Assembly (NCBI GenBank): GCA_943736015.1
Contig: OX031069.1
Location: forward strand, 24,309,235-24,373,234
Direction: 5' to 3'
From: Tridacna crocea
Taxonomy: Eukaryota > Mollusca > Bivalvia > Cardiida > Cardiidae
DNA: 64,000 nt
The translations under genes were made by a program, and so were the position numbers. Below are positions 1 to 12,176 of this stretch, in pieces; positions within the stretch are counted from its first letter, which is position 1; the number at the start of each line of letters is the position of its first letter. The notes beneath the pieces were generated by a model. It did no database searches. It was not told the DNA's origin and saw only the letters and a program-made list of their open reading frames with translations.

Positions 1-371
1 TACACTTGAATAAATTATACGCTGTCACCATTAAATGATTGAAATAGTGTTTAAAGCGACGTAAAACACCATAATGAAACGCCTAATCGATATCGCATTA
101 CGGGGTCCTTCGTGGGTCAATGGTAGCTTATGCATTGGATTTGTAATGAGAAAAAAAATGGTGGAAGATTCTGATCAGTAAAGAAGCTTGAAAAATAGTA
201 TACAGGTTTATTCATCGGTTTGAATGCACCTCTAATGTATCTGGAACCATATTTCCTTTCTCTCCTTATTATGTTACACATGAAACAGTTAAACGGTATC
301 AAGACATGTTTTCCTCGGTTTGACAAGATTCTTGTCATTTAGCCCGTTGTAGAGATGTATGGTAAGAAAAA
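1..371. other. No recognisable feature
   Basis: AT-rich sequence without a credible coding region. Short ORFs here show no family resemblance or codon pattern. Confidence 0.5.
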
Positions 372-1180
372 CGAACGACAACTTTGCTCGGAGATTGGGA
401 AATATGATGTAATTTACCCTACCATACATTTCTCCCACTCCACGTAAGGTGTCGCACCACCGCGAGACTGCTTCAGATTCGTAGTAGGTCAAAAGTAGTC
501 CCATGTGAAAATTTGTAGTAGCACTTTTGTTACACTGTTGTATGGAGCTAAGTTCGAAGGGCTTGGTGGTATATAATTTAGATTTGCTTCAAATTTAAGC
601 ATTGGGGGCCACTTAAATATGTCTTTATTGTATATTGAGTGGACTATTTTATGTCACTGGACGAACAAATATTTGGGGTCGTGGCGGTGAAAAAGTGTTT
701 CTGTGAGGTGAAATTCTAGGCTACCCGTTTTTTTGAGCGTTTGACATGTTGTTTTAAATGCATTTTTAAGGTCTATGTACGTACTTTAGACGGCAAGAGA
801 CGGAAAAGCAAAAATAAATTTCCATTAATTAAGCGATCTATGAGGCTTCAAATACAGCCAATTTCACTCTATTTTCAATATGGCCCAAAACCAGTGGTGT
901 GACACCGTAATCTTGTAATGCATTGTTATGTGGAAGAGGTACGCCACGGTTAATTACCGAAAATAATTGTACTGAATTTTCATGTAAGTCCCCCCAAAAA
1001 AGGGTTAGATGCAACAAATAACTAGACTTTGTCGATTTCCGTGAAAGATTGAAATTTATTTCATCGAATGAATGCACCACTCGTGAAAATATAACCGATG
1101 ATGTTCACTCGATAAAATATAGTTCGACCTTTGACTAGAAACGCCAGATATCCTCTTTATCTTTACCAAAAAGAACAAAG
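372..1180. repeat. Decayed dispersed repeat, homologous to 4530-4870
   Basis: Several blocks match 4530-4870: GGGAAATATGA plus CATTTCTC..C near 395-450, GGTACGCCACGG near 938, and GAAATTTATTTCATC..GTGAAAATAT..ACCGAT at about 1045-1115. The second copy keeps a near-perfect foldback, whereas this one has lost pairing, so this is the older or more damaged copy. Confidence 0.6.
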
Positions 1181-1382
1181 TAAGAGGAAAGTATGATTAG
1201 CCATCAAAGTTGTAATCTGGTATTGACATCGTGTTCAAAGATCAACAACAGTTAACCGGATGCTGTGGACACGTCGGAAGTCAGATGGAAGTGGTTTACA
1301 AGGGCCTGGAATCTGAAACGGTTAAATATGAAAGTTGTAATGGCATCACTAGCGATGAAAAGCCGCGCTCTGCAAAAGGAAA

Positions 1383-1561
1383 GTTTAAACTTTTACCAAA
1401 CGACAAAATTTAAGCCTTGTCCAAATTTAAAGCATTAGCAGACGATAAATTCAACGCCACTCAAAATTTAAGACTTGTTTTTCACAAATTAAAGACTATT
1501 GTTGAAAAAGGAGAAAATGGTGGTTACCAGCATTTTCCCCTTTTTCCACAAGGTTTTCAAG
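1383..1561 (+). repeat. TTAA-palindrome element, type 1, 3'-truncated
   Basis: The A end and imperfect core (GGTGGTTACCAGC) are present. The B end is replaced by the unrelated repeat that begins near 1560. Confidence 0.75.
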
Positions 1562-1795
1562 TGAATGGGCCTCATTCGGGTGCATTTTGAATATTTTTGC
1601 ACCATCTGATCTATATTTTGTGAAATATCGTCATGTGATAAAAAGAATCTGACATTTTTGGGCGTTTGAAAAAAGATTTTATTAAACTCGTCAAGGAAAA
1701 TGTTACTAAGCTCGCCAAAGGTGAGCTTAATAAAGTTTCCCTAGACTTATTTTAATAAAATCTTATCTCAAAAGCCAACTCATGTCAGATCATAT
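1560..1795. repeat. Dispersed repeat R2, copy 1
   Basis: About 235 bp shared with 51953-52200: GTGAATGGGYCTCATT, GTGATAAAAAGAATCTGA, AAATCTTATTAAACT and TCAAAAGCCNACT..TGTCAGATC occur in the same order. No coding sequence. The nature of the element is unknown. Confidence 0.7.
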
Positions 1796-1992
1796 ATATA
1801 TATATCACAATCCATGTTGTCTGACGAAGGACACAATCATAAGGTTGAATGTTCCTTTGACACGCAAAAAAATTACATATAGCAAAATATCTCGACCACT
1901 ATTAGCCTGCCCAATGACTATACATAGCCTGAGAAAGTTCATTACTTTCTGCAGGTGTGTTCAACTCTTTTTTTCACAAACCAATACCCATT

Positions 1993-2220
1993 TTAACTCT
2001 TTACCAGACGACAAATTTAAACAGTGGTCCCAATTGAAAGCAATTACAGACGAAAAAATAAATGTGACTGAATAAGCGAAATGTGATTTGGGAAGGGTAG
2101 AAAACATTGTGGGAAAAGGAGAAAATGCTGGTTACCAGCATTTTCTCCTTTTCCCACAATGTTTTCAAAGGTTTCTAACTCGGGATCGTCAAAAATCGTA
2201 ATTTTGCGGTAAAGGGTTAA
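1993..2220 (+). repeat. TTAA-palindrome element, type 1, complete
   Basis: TTAA at both ends, A end left, B end right (GCGGTAAAGGGTTAA). The core from 2099 to 2167 is a perfect inverted repeat with arms of about 33 bp around GGTTACC. A typical full-length copy of 228 bp. Confidence 0.92.
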
Positions 2221-2634
2221 AGTGACATCTCACTGTATTTTGTTCCGTAAATTTTGCTCTGAAAATCTGGACAAACACTGTTAATTTTCGTTCACAATCG
2301 AAAATGGCAATAAAACTGATACAGATAAAAATACCAAAATAAAACACACGAAGAATAAGCAAGGGTTTTTTTTCTATCTTTTTTTCAACAATTTTCTATT
2401 CCGTTAGTAACGGGATTTCTGCTCAGGAAGCTCATATGGTAAAGTTGCAAAATTAAAGTGAAGAATGCATTTTTTTTTTTTTAATTATTTGTACACATAT
2501 CTTTTATTACTGTGGTATGTGCAAGGGTAAACTTTAATACTAAATTCAGTTCTATAACATTTTTAGAGGTTTCGTGCGATATGTTGAAAATAATCTAACC
2601 CCCCCCCACCCCTCTTTTAATAAGGCATGCCATT

Positions 2635-2835
2635 TTGGAAGTATCCAAATTGAAATTTTTGCAGACGATAAGTTAAATGTCTTTACAATGATCCAGTGTG
2701 TTATTTGAAGGGTATAAACATTGTGGGGAAAGGAGGGAATTCTTATTATCAGAATGTTCTCATTATTCCATCACAATAGTGTCAAAAATCTTTGCTCGTG
2801 GGGTCGTCAAAACACGAAATTATTATTTAAAGGGC
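2635..2835 (+). repeat. TTAA-palindrome element, degenerate
   Basis: A-end remnants (TCCAAATTGAAA, GCAGACGATAA), a scrambled core and a B-end remnant (GGGTCGTCAAAA). No flanking TTAA pair remains. Confidence 0.6.
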
Positions 2836-3056
2836 CAAGTCGATTTTTTTTTTATGAAAAAGAAAAAAAAACACTTACGAATGACATATAAGGGGACAAC
2901 CCGTGTCGAAAAGATCATGTGTAATTAAGGTGTGACATTCGTTTTCACAAGCTAGCTCCGTCGGGTCAGATCCGAGAGTATCAAGAAGAAACTGTACATC
3001 CTTCTGGAGTTGATCAAGACTTAGTAGTTTGGCTGTTTAAAAAAAAAACCTCAACG

Positions 3057-3287
3057 TTAACCCTTTACCTGAAATGCCAATTTGAGACTCTTCCATTTCA
3101 GAAGCGAATAAAGATATAATGTCAAAAATAGGGACAAATTAGGATAAAAATATCTGATTGAGTGGAAAACAATGAGGGAAAAGGAGAAATTGCTCGTTAC
3201 GAGCAATTTCTCCTTTTTCCCACAATGTTTTCAAAAGCTGTCTGTTGCTGATACGTCAAAATGAGTATCTATGGAGTAAACGGTTAA
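3057..3287. repeat. TTAA-palindrome element, type 2/3 hybrid, complete
   Basis: TTAA on both sides. The core reads GAAATTGCTCGTTACGAGC. The right end (GTATCTATGGAGTAAA) is type 3 while the left end resembles type 2, so modules have been exchanged. Confidence 0.88.
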
Positions 3288-3327
3288 CAAAACAGGGACA
3301 TGTTTAAACGACCCATGAGGGTAAAAG

Positions 3328-3405
3328 GTTTTGAAAACAGGATGGGGAAAGGAGATCTTGCTGGTAACTAACAGTAACTCCTTTTCAACGATGTTTTTTC
3401 TACTG
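3328..3405. repeat. TTAA-palindrome core remnant
   Basis: Only a degenerate hairpin region remains (GGGGAAAGGAGATCTTGCTGG); ends are absent. Confidence 0.5.
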
Positions 3406-3531
3406 ATTCAAATACGAATTTAAGAGCTGCAGTCTTTAGTCTGCATGTTTTTTTTTTTTAATTGAACAATGTAAGAGTGTGTGTTGTTTAGTAAAACGTT
3501 GTTCAAAAGAAAATTGTCTATTTTTTCTGCT

Positions 3532-3699
3532 TTAACCCTTTATTCCATAGATGCTCGAGACAAGCAATTCCACCTTTTGTCACAATGTTTTCTATGCTAT
3601 CGAAAGGTGTCATATACAGGTAAGAAACGGCTTTATCCGTGTTGTTATTTAGGATCAATTAAAAATAGCATAGAAATGCCTTATGGGGTAAAGGGTTAA
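3532..3699 (-). repeat. TTAA-palindrome element, type 3, one arm deleted
   Basis: TTAA on both sides and type 3 ends (ATGCCTTATGGGGTAAAG on the right). The left palindrome arm and subterminal part are deleted, leaving a half hairpin. It shares its right TTAA with the next element. Confidence 0.85.
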
Positions 3700-3992
3700 C
3701 CGTTACCACAAAACAAAATTTTGGGCATGTCCAAGACAAAGTTAAATGTGAGATATCGTCGATTTACTTCAAAAACCTCGTACCTACAGCTTGTTTCAAG
3801 CTGTAGTTAGGAGTTTTTTTTAAAGTAAACCGATAGTATGATAAGATTTTGTCTTGACAGAGTAGAAAACATTTTGGGAAAAGAAGAAAAAGCTCATTAA
3901 CGCCATTTTCTCCTTTTCCCAAAATGTTTTTTTCAAGCGCATTCTTTTTCAGAGTCGTTACCTGAACTTTGGAATGTATAGTAACGGGTTAA
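3696..3992 (+). repeat. TTAA-palindrome element with a nested hairpin
   Basis: A end left, TTAA at both ends. A foreign inverted repeat of about 75 bp (arms CTACAGCTTG/CAAGCTGTAG) sits in the left half at about 3757-3835. Core arms read TTTTGGGAAAAG and CTTTTCCCAAAA, a paired change from the usual TTGTGGG/CCCACAA. Confidence 0.82.
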
Positions 3993-3999
3993 ACTAACA

Positions 4000-4529
4000 G
4001 ATCTGACCTTTTCTTGAAAATCCCGATAAATAAAATTAGTTTAGCTTATACACGTTTTATTCAATATAATATATACACACATGTTAATATTCTGAAAATT
4101 TAAGTTAAGTGAAAAGGGTTGGAACGAAAGCTGCTAGGTTATAAATCTGTGAGTCAGGTCAATATCAGCTAGGCGTAAAAATAATAAAAGAAATCAAAGG
4201 ACTGATAGTCATGAGAGTCGCCTGGTGTCCATAAAAAGGGATTGTTCATTTATGCAGCGCTCTAAGGTTTATGGGGAAAAATGCTTAGTCATAATTTTTG
4301 AAAAAGCGCGTTTTTTTTTTCATGTCTTGGTATGAAAATCGCCCGCGCTAATAAAGATATAAAGACGGAATGAATCAAAATAATATATACAGATTGGCTC
4401 AATTTATTTCATGCTTTCCGGTAGGATATCGAGAAATAGCAGTGAAAATATTTTTCGATCTTACACTGGTACCACCAGTGAAAATACTCATTTTCACGTT
4501 CTTGTTGCCTAGGTAAATTGCGCGTGCCT
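4000..4529. other. No recognisable feature
   Basis: AT-rich spacer. A short inverted repeat (CACTGGTACCACCAGTG, 4465-4481) is the only structure seen. Confidence 0.5.
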
Positions 4530-4870
4530 AACAACCAGATGGGAAATATGACGTCATATACCTTACATTTCTCGCGCTTGACGTAACGTTGCTATGCGGG
4601 AGGGGTACGCCACGGGGAAAAAGGGAAAAGAAATGTGCTGAATTTTGATTAAGCTCCTCCCAGAAAGGGTTAAAAGCATGAAATAAATAGAATTTTTTTT
4701 TTTTTTTTTTTTCGGTGAAAGATCGAAATTTATTTCATCTCGTGAACACCATCGGTAATATTTTCACTCGTGGCTGCGCCACTCGTGAAAATATTACCGA
4801 TGGTGTCCACTCGATGAAATAAATTTCGATCTTTCACCGAAAAAAACAAATATCCTCTATATATTGATTA
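4530..4870. repeat. Dispersed repeat, homologous to 372-1180
   Basis: The same ordered blocks as the copy at 372-1180, including GGGGTACGCCACGG. It contains a run of about 24 T and the foldback listed separately. Confidence 0.65.
4713..4839. repeat. Foldback palindrome, arms about 62 bp
   Basis: The left arm begins CGGTGAAAGATCG and the right arm ends CGATCTTTCACCG. The arms match almost throughout, with a three-base centre (CTG) at about 4776. It would fold into a long hairpin; related to sequence at 1032-1135. Confidence 0.88.
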
Positions 4871-6115
4871 ATCAAAACTATGCAAGCCATTACAGTTTCA
4901 TAAAGAAATTTCCTTACTTATATCGTCTAAAACAAATTTCTTTACTGGTGAAGCCACTGCAACTGACAGCATGCAAAAGAAAAGGATCGCCTTCATGGTC
5001 GTTGTTTAAGTCGCTGAAATTTGATCAAGATCATACAATGTTAATAAACTACGCCTGAAGACAAACTATTTCGCGTCCGGCAGCAGACAACATTAAATCA
5101 AAGTTCTGGTTCTACCGACAGACTGGTGAATTAGAAAAAGGTGGCTCTGATAATCTGAGGAAATTTTGTTGATCGATACAAGATTAAAGGTAAATGCTCA
5201 AAGGTTTCATATATTAAGTATTTTCCAATTCCACATGTCCATTCCGGTTGTTTAGTCTAGTACAGTCAGTTCAGTGTGGTCCAATTCGGTTGCTAAGTCC
5301 GAGCCAGTTCAGTCAATTTACTTGACCCACTTCTCTTACCCATTTACTTGTCAAAATGGGAAATATTATGAAAAAAAAATTGTTTGTTGATCTTTGGTTT
5401 ATAAAAAAGGCAAATAAGGACCATATCAATTTGATGATTTGGCATTTGAATACTTACTAGAGTTAACTTTTGGTTGAATTTCCTTTTGTAGTCAGTTTTA
5501 TGCAACTGACAAATGAGTCAAATCTTTTCTTATGTAGAACTCATATCTTTCAAATATCTGATCTATTGTTATGGAATCTAGTGTAAGGTGTGTCCAATTT
5601 TTTTTTTTTTTTTTTTTTTCATCAGAAATGTTCGTCCGGATTTATTTGGACGTTATTTTGTCAACAATCTTTTTTGTCAAGGTAACGTCCGAATACAAAA
5701 AAAAAATGGTAAAACGATGGGCCTGGAACCCAGGCCAGTCCGAGTGTGGCGAATGTCCAGATCTCTTTCACCAGTCCATGCCAAGAACTGAGACACTTTC
5801 TGTTGTTCCTTATATTCATTTAGAGTTCTAGTAAAATAAATTAACAATTTCTTTTCTAGCTGTTCTGTAAGATTACTATCGTTCCAGTTCACACATGGGG
5901 GATGAATGCCTTCTATTTCACAATTAGTTTAGAATAATCCATAAGTAAACATGTAAGTCCAAAGCCATTATTTAGTTCTGACACCATGTAATATTAAAGA
6001 GCGTTTATAATCTAATTTATAGAATTTCATTAAACCAGATTATAGTTAAGCCTTGAATCGCAGTATAATCCCAACAGACATTTTCGGTCGATCTGGAATT
6101 AAGACAAAAAAAAAT
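4871..6115. other. No recognisable gene
   Basis: AT-rich, with a run of about 23 T near 5599. Overlapping ORFs at 5571-5892 arise from this run and show no family resemblance. Confidence 0.5.
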
Positions 6116-6215
6116 GAAATTTAAAGTTCTTTCTGCCTTAAATGTTTCAAAGAGGAGCCCTAACATTTGGACTACATTTAATTTGTCGTCTGCCAATGCT
6201 TTCAATATGCACCTG
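6115..6215 (-). repeat. TTAA-palindrome A-end remnant
   Basis: Contains TTTGTCGTCTGCCAATGC, the A end in reverse orientation, without core or terminus. Confidence 0.5.
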
Positions 6216-6639
6216 TTTCAATTAATGTCATGTGAAAAAAAAAGGTTTAAACAACGGTGGGGACTTACCGCTTATATGCCTGTTTGAAGAAATGACAAAA
6301 ATTTTAAGCGCTTCATTTTTATAACCAATTCAGCCCAGACATGCAGTTGACGTCAAGTGTCTCACATACTTTCAAGGGGTTCTGATTACGCGAGTCAAAG
6401 GTTATCAATAGCATGATGTTTGCACATAATTGTGAACAAAAAGAAATGGGCCTGTATTTGCAAACTATTCTACACACAGTTGGTATACCTGATCTTAATC
6501 CACATTAAGAAAGCAACTCAATCTATCACTGGCTAAACTAATGGTTAAATAAATGAAGAAATCCATCACTTTAAATTTTAGATTTTTTTTAAGAATCAAA
6601 ATCAAAATGCAATGTAAAACCGTTGGTGAATACGTACCC

Positions 6640-7077
6640 TTTTTGACAAAGCATGTTGGAGCATATTACACGATGTATGGCACAGACCTATTGTAAACCA
6701 ATGTTGCATGACACATATCGTAAAACCCTAGGCAAACAAACGTTTCGAGAAAAATATCGCAAAGACCGCCAAATACTCGAACTTTACATGACATATATTG
6801 TGAAATCCTAACTATTCTTAATTTTCATGTATCAACTTCACATGTCTACATCGTTGAACTCAATTATACCGCTGTTACATGACGCAATCTAAATTGTTAC
6901 ACTCCAAGTATACTTAAACACTAAATGACTTACAACGTTAAACCTTCATTCAACATGGTATCATTACGTATACAAACTTTACACGACGTTTAAACCAAAG
7001 TCAACCAACTTACCATGACGTGCACTATACCACCTCACGAAAAATAAACGTTAAATGACGTATATTTAAACCCTAAG
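6640..7077. repeat. Decayed edge of the 40-bp satellite
   Basis: Spaced fragments such as ACTTTACATGACATATATTG and TTACATGACG recur at irregular intervals, becoming more regular towards 7078. Confidence 0.6.
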
Positions 7078-9964
7078 GTATTCCAACTTGACATCGCGTT
7101 CATTGTTTAACATCAAAAATTGACTTGACGTATGGTGTTTTACCCCAAAAGTAATCCAGCTTGACATGACGTATATTGTTTAACCCCAAAATACACCAGC
7201 TGGACATGACGTATGTTGTTTAACCCCAAAAAATACCAACTTTACATGACGTATGTTGTTTAACCCTAAATATACCAACTTTACTTGACATATTTTGTTT
7301 AACCCCAAAATATACCAGCTGTACATGACGTATGTTGTTTAACCCCAAAATATACCAACTTTACATAACGTATGTTGTTTAACCCCAAAATGTACCAACT
7401 TTACATGAAGTATGTTGTTGAACCCCCAAAATATACCAGCTTGACATGAGGTATTTTGTTTAACTCCCAAAATATACCAACTTTACATGAAGTATGTTGT
7501 TTAACCCCCAAAATATACCAGCTTGACATGACGTATGTTGTTTAACCCCCAAAATATACCAACTTTACATGACGTATGTTGTTCTACCCCAAAATATACC
7601 AGCTTGACATGACGTATGTTGTATAACCCCAAAATATACAAGCTGGACATCACAAATTTTGTTTAACCCCAAAATATACCAACTTTACATGACGTATGTT
7701 GTTTTAACCCCAAAATATACAAGCTGGACATGACTTATGTTGTTTAACCCTAAATATACCAACTTTACATGACGTATGTTGTATAACCCCAAATATACCA
7801 ACTTTACATGACGTATGTTGTATAACCCCAAAATATACAAGCTGGACATCACAAATTTTGTTTAACCCGAAAATATACCAACTTTACATGACGTATATTG
7901 TTTAACCCCAAAATATACCAGCTGGACATGACGTATGTTGTTTAACCCTAAATATACCAACTTTACATAACGTATATTGTTTAACCCAAAACTATACCAG
8001 CTGGACATGACGTATGTTGTTTAACCCCAAAATATACTAACTTTACATGACGTATGTTGTTTAACCCCAAAATATACCAACTGGACATGACGCATGTTCT
8101 TTAAGCCCAAAATATACCAATTTTACATGACGCATGTTGTTTAACCCCTAAATATATCAACTTTACATAACGTATGTTGTTTAACCCCGAAATATACCAA
8201 CTGGACATGACGTATATTGTTTAACCCCAAACTATACCAGCTGGACATGACGTATGTTGTTTAACCCCAAAATATACTAACTTTACATGACGTATATTGT
8301 ATAACCCCAGAATATACCAGCTGGACATGACGTATGTTGTTTAACCCTAAAATATACCAACTTTACATAACGTATATTGTTTAACCCCAAGATATACAAG
8401 CTGGACATGACATATGTTGTTTAACCCCAAGATATACCAACTTTACATAACGTATGTTGTTTAACCCCGAAATATACCAACTGGACATGACGTATATTGT
8501 TTAACCCCAAACTATACCAGCTGGACATGACATATGTTGTTTAACCAACTTTACATAACGTATATTGTTTAACCCCAAGATATACAAGCTGGACATGACG
8601 CATGTTGTTTAACCCCTAAATATACCAACTTTACATAACGTATGTTGTTTAACCCCGAAATATACCAACTGGACATGACGTATATTGTTTAACCCCAAAC
8701 TGTACCAGCTGGACATGACATATGTTGTTTAACCCCAAGATATACCAACTTTACATAACGTATATTGTATAACCCCAGAATATACCAGCTGGACATGACG
8801 TATGTTGTTTAACCCTAAAATATACCAACTTTACATAACGTATATTGTTTAACCCCAAGATATACAAGCTGGACATGACATATGTTGTTTAACCCCAAGA
8901 TATACCAACTTTACATAACGTATATTGTAAAACCCCAGAATATACCAGCTGGACATGACGTATGTTGTTTAACCCTAAAATATACCAACTTTACATGACG
9001 TATGTTGTTTAATCCCAAGATATACCAGCTGGACATGACGTATGTTGTTTAACCCCAAAAAATACCAACTTTACATGACGTTTGTTGTTTAACCCTAAAT
9101 ATACCAACTTTACATAACGTATATTGTTTAACCCCAAAATATACAAGTTGGACCTGACATATGTTGTTTAACCCCAAAATATACCAATTTTACATAACGT
9201 ATATTGTATAACCCCAGAATATACCAGCTGGACATGACGTATGTTGTTTAACCCCAAAATGTACCAACTTTACATGACGTATGTTGTTTAACCCCAAAAT
9301 GTACCAATTTTACATGACGTATGTTGTTTAACCCCAAACTATACCAACTGGACATGACGTATGTTGTTTAACCCCAAAATATACCAACTTTACATGACGC
9401 ATGTTGTTTAACCCCAAAATATACCAACTTTACATGAATCATGTTGTTTTACCCCAAAATATACCAACTTTACATGAATCATGTTGTTTTACCCCAAAAT
9501 ATACCAACTGGACATGACGTATGTTGTTTAACCCCTAAATATACCAACTTTACATGACGTATGTTGTTTAACCCCAAACTATACCAACTGGACATGACGT
9601 ATGTTCTTTAAGCCCAAAATATACCAACTTTACATGACGCATGTTGTTTAACCCATAAATATACCAACTTTACATGACGTATGTTGTTTAACCCCAAACT
9701 ATACCAATTTTACATGACGTATGTTCTTTAAGCCCAAAATATACCAACTTTACATGACGTATGTTGTTTAACCCCTAAATATACCAATTTTACATGACGT
9801 ATATTGTTTAACCCCAAACTATACCAACTGGACATGACGTTTGTTCTTTAAGCCCAAAATATACCAATTTTACATGACGTATGTTGTTTAATCCCAAAAT
9901 ATACCAGCTGGACATGACGTATTTTGTTTAACCCTAAATATACCAACTTTACATGACATATGTT
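7078..9964. repeat. 40-bp tandem satellite array, about 72 copies
   Basis: The period is 40 bp (for example ATGTTGTTTAACCCCAAAAT at 9241, 9281 and 9321). Two monomer variants, one with ACCAACTTTACATGACG and one with ACCAGCTGGACATGACG, often alternate and give an 80-bp higher-order period. Variants are also duplicated in larger blocks (8160-8270 resembles 8440-8560). No ORF survives. The right edge at about 9965 is sharp; the left edge decays gradually. Confidence 0.95.
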
Positions 9965-9989
9965 GAGATATGTCCAGTAATTAAAGAGA

Positions 9990-10922
9990 TACTGGTGAAA
10001 AATGAAATTGTAACATGAAGCCCTTTATTCCATGATGCAGCTACAAATCCCAAAACCTTGACAATATGCCGTAGGTAACATGATCATAAGAAAATTCCAT
10101 CTAAATCTGTCGAGAAATGTGGGAGGCGTTGCGTTAGGTCACGTGATAATGTAAAAATTCCATCCAAATCTGCCAAGAAATGTGGGAGGAGTTGCCTTCA
10201 CAAGAAATAGATTGAAATAAATTATGAAGCCCCCTTTTTTCACGACGCAGCTACAAATCCCAAAACCTTGAGAATATGTGAATATGCGATAGGTCAGATG
10301 ATGAGAAACATTCTGTGAAAATTATATTCAATTCTGTTAAGAAATATGGGAAAAGTTGCGTTCATAAGAAATAAAATGAAATAAAACATGAAGCCCCCTT
10401 TTTTCATGACGCAGCTATAAATCACAAAATGTTGACAATATGTAATAGGTCACATGACAAGAAATATTCTGTGAAAATTCTATTCAATTCTGTCAAGAAA
10501 TGTGGGGGGAGTTGCCTTCCCAAGAAATGGAATGAAATATAACATGAAGCCCCCTTTTTCCATGACACCTTATCACAAAAACAAGGGCATGTAACTATGG
10601 TGTTGTACGGTCAATCTAGGTGAAACTTTTTTCCTGCATATCCTAATGGAGGTTGACAGATGTGACAAGTTTAATGTAAAAACTTTATATAGTTTTGAAG
10701 ACAAGACTCCAAACACCAAAAGTGTACTTAAGTGAAACTTAAAATCGCTCTCAGTCGGCCATTTTGCATCTTATAAGAAAAAAAGTGTCTCGGCAGAATG
10801 GGTTATTGTACACACGGATAAAGTTTCACGAAATTCCGTCCTATGGCATTAGATATTTGCCGGAATGGACACACGGACGGATATCGCTAAAACTATATCC
10901 CTCCGCCTTCGGCGGGGGATAA
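9990..10922. mobile_element. Non-autonomous element with tandem core and GC hairpin end
   Basis: Three full tandem units of about 155-205 bp (starting near 10016, 10223 and 10389) plus a partial fourth (10544) share GAAGCCCCCTTTTT, CATGACGCAGCTA and GTCAAGAAATGTGGG. They are followed by unique sequence and a hairpin, CCTCCGCCTTCGGCGGGGG, near 10900-10918. Tandem cores plus a terminal hairpin resemble the bivalve pearl/Helitron-like elements; that class is an inference. It interrupts the reverse transcriptase fragment next to it. Confidence 0.6.
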
Positions 10923-11403
10923 TGAAAATTGTCTAACTTTGGAAACCCAATTAACCTTTCCGCTATCATCATCTTTTTTTAGCATTATGATGCAATTTTT
11001 GGGATTCCTATTTTGTTCCATTTCTTACAGTTTTATCCAATATTTGATATATTTCGTATTATAATGAATGGATAGCGGATAGCGTCCACACTCTCCTAGT
11101 GCCATCAGATTATTTTGTAAAAGTATTTAGACCTAAAAAATCTTTACAATATTTAACATGTATTTGCTCAATTAATTCAGAAAACTCGAACCCCCAGATC
11201 TCAGATTCATATGTTAAAATAGGAGTTACCATAGAATCAAAGATTTTGAAATATTCATTGTATGGAAATTTTCCAAATGGTCTCTGAAACAAGTAAATAT
11301 TAAAAAATTGCTTTTCTGGCTTGTGCTGCAAGTTTCTGTTTAGCTGAATACCAAGATAGTTGTAAAAAGTAGACCCATATAGAGAAATGACCCCATAAGT
11401 CAT
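10923..11403 (-). pseudogene. Non-LTR retrotransposon reverse transcriptase fragment
   Basis: The minus strand encodes YLGIQLNRN, then KIFDSMVTPILTYESEIWGF, then QIHVKYCKDFLGLN, the region after the catalytic core of LINE reverse transcriptases. After a frameshift near 11108 it continues as GECGRYPLSIHYNTKYIKYW. A stop occurs at 11025-11027, and it then reads on as NPKNCIIMLKK..NWVSKVRQF. No endonuclease, catalytic YxDD or 3' tail is present. Both sides are cut by other repeats, so this is a dead, nested fragment. Confidence 0.85.
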
Positions 11404-11505
11404 TTCCCTACGTAGAGAAATGACTCATGGGTCACTCCTCTACGTAGAGAAATGACACATGGGTCGTTTTATAATGGGGGTCATTTCTCTGCATGACACC
11501 GGAAC
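11380..11505. repeat. Foldback element F1, copy 1
   Basis: Repeated palindromic blocks of GAGAAATGACCCATGGGTC type joined by CTACGTAGAG. The right terminus CTCTGCATGACACC matches the terminus of the copy at 15569-15835. The left terminus is not clear. Confidence 0.75.
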
Positions 11506-11952
11506 TACTTTTGCGGGTCCTTCACACTGCTTTGCTCATTTACTTTCATTCTATTGCTTAACTTTCAGTATTGGGGATCTGAAAACTGCTTCCCTATTGT
11601 ATTCTTGTGCCATACAAATGTGAGTGGAAGGGGCTTTAGAAACTCAAACGTTAGATTTAATACATACGTAGATCTAAATGAATGCAGTTTGAATTATTTT
11701 TGTGGGTATATGATGTAATATTAAATTATACGGTATGAAGAGAATTTTCTTTTTTACATGGAGGTAAAAAAAAACCTCTAATCACACTTTTGGGTAATGG
11801 GTTGAGAATGAAATACGTTTTCTGTACAACCTTGCAACCATCAGGGCAACAACTGATATGAAGATACAAGATTTATTGATAGTTTTATGAAACGATGATA
11901 TAAAATTGATTAAAATCTGGATGAAAACGAGTAGATGCATCTTAAACGGAAC
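11506..11952. other. No recognisable feature
   Basis: AT-rich spacer with no supported ORF, repeat or RNA gene. Confidence 0.5.
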
Positions 11953-12176
11953 TTAACTCTTTACCAAACGACAAATTTATAGATTGGTCCAAATTGGAAG
12001 CATTTGCAGACGACATAATAAATGTGACTGAAGAATCGAAATTTGGGAAGGGTTGAAAACACTGTAGGAAAAGGAGATAATGTTGGTTACCAGCATTTTC
12101 TCCTTTACCCTCAATGTTTTCTAAAGGCTTCTTTCTCAGGGTTGCCAAAAGTAGGAATTGTGTGGTAATGGGTTAA
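11953..12176 (+). repeat. TTAA-palindrome element, type 1, complete
   Basis: TTAA both ends, A end left. The core has one damaged arm (ACTGTAGGAAAAGGAGATAA). Confidence 0.9.

Noticed and set aside
838-1080. 80-codon minus-strand ORF as a gene
   Set aside because: It lies within a dispersed repeat also found at 4530-4870, where the frame is not kept.
7078-9964. CRISPR-like array
   Set aside because: The 40-bp units are contiguous with no unique spacers, alternate between two variants and lie in a eukaryotic genome; this is a tandem satellite.
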